Below, piece after piece: positions 63,846-64,000 of a stretch of 64,000 nucleotides of DNA. The position numbers and the translations under genes are program-made. The notes under the pieces are model-generated. The model was not told the DNA's origin. It did not search any database and saw nothing but the letters and a program-made list of their open reading frames with translations. Each line of letters opens with the position of its first letter. Position 1 is the first letter of the stretch. This DNA comes from Aphis gossypii (Eukaryota; Arthropoda; Insecta; Hemiptera; Aphididae), in NCBI RefSeq assembly GCF_020184175.1, contig NC_065532.1:3968001-4032000 (forward strand). The letters run 5' to 3'.

Positions 63846-64000
63846 GTTTGGTTTCAAAACCGAAGAGCAAAATGGAAAAAACGCAAGAAATCAACAAATG
63901 TATTTAGGAGCCCTGGTGCCCTATTGCCGTCCCATGGACTACCACCGTTTGGATCCATGTCTGACAGTATGTGTCCCACGTCAATGTTCAGTTCTCCAGA
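63846..64000 (+). CDS. otp: Homeobox protein orthopedia, coding exon 3 (5' part, runs off the end)
   Basis: The acceptor is 'gattgttatag|gtttgg', phase 0. It encodes VWFQNRRAKWKKRKK, the rest of recognition helix 3 (residues 47-60; Q50, N51, R53 present), then STNVFRSPGALLPSHG, LPPFGSMSDSMC and PTSMFSSP to the window edge. The N-V-F-R-x-P-G-A-L-L-P-S-H-G-L-P-P-F-G segment right after the homeodomain is diagnostic of Otp. The C-terminal OAR motif expected in this family would lie beyond the window. With exons 1 and 2 this gives 222 residues so far. Confidence 0.98.

Noticed and set aside
1..64000. CRISPR arrays, operons, riboswitches or ribosome binding sites
   Set aside because: The spliced genes and the transposon types show a eukaryotic nuclear genome; no regularly spaced repeat array was seen.

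Overview
The window reads as nuclear DNA of an aphid (Aphididae, close to Acyrthosiphon/Macrosiphini). It is very AT-rich, full of 'taggtacct'-type words, and packed with transposon relics of kinds common in aphid genomes. The gene homologies are insect-like. The assignment is inferred from sequence character and gene content, not from a database match.

The one clear developmental gene is orthopedia (otp), a Q50 paired-like homeobox transcription factor on the + strand. It occupies the right half of the window and runs off its end. Three coding exons join in frame: 33907-33949 (ATG exon), 38693-39162 (Gly/Ala-rich region plus homeodomain residues 1-46) and 63846-64000 (homeodomain residues 47-60 plus the otp-type tail). 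Intron 1 is about 4.7 kb and intron 2 about 24.7 kb. Intron 2 splits the homeodomain between residues 46 and 47, the usual paired-like position. A CpG/GC-rich block with a long CT run (about 32700-33906) precedes exon 1 and is the probable promoter and 5' UTR. More GC-rich blocks lie before exon 2 (38000-38530) and inside intron 2 (43500-44260, 49340-50340, 53850-54120, 57500-58450, 60630-61540, 63280-63470). These are the best candidates for enhancers, alternative promoters or nested noncoding transcripts.

The left third is a transposon graveyard around one chemoreceptor relic. A segment of at least 1421 bp carrying a decayed MULE-type transposase on the minus strand occurs twice as a nearly identical direct repeat (1-1421 and 7410-8830). 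Between the copies lie remnants of two Jockey/I-like non-LTR retrotransposons in opposite orientation and an older repeat. From 8912 to 10618, five phase-compatible exons encode the C-terminal ~171 residues of an insect odorant receptor (7tm_6 family). No 5' exons are visible, and a 540-bp hAT-like element sits in one of its introns.

From 10.6 to 32.7 kb I see no intact host gene. There are further LINE fragments (gag-like ORF1 at 12.1-13.4 kb, RT at 19.1-19.4 kb, RT C-terminus at 30.5-30.9 kb), several short elements with terminal inverted repeats, two copies of a larger interspersed repeat (one at 3.2-4.1 kb, one at 22.2-23.5 kb), a possible tRNA-derived SINE head, and unexplained moderately GC-rich blocks at 24.1-24.4 and 28.4-29.7 kb. 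The introns of otp also carry non-autonomous DNA transposons and one minus-strand RT fragment.
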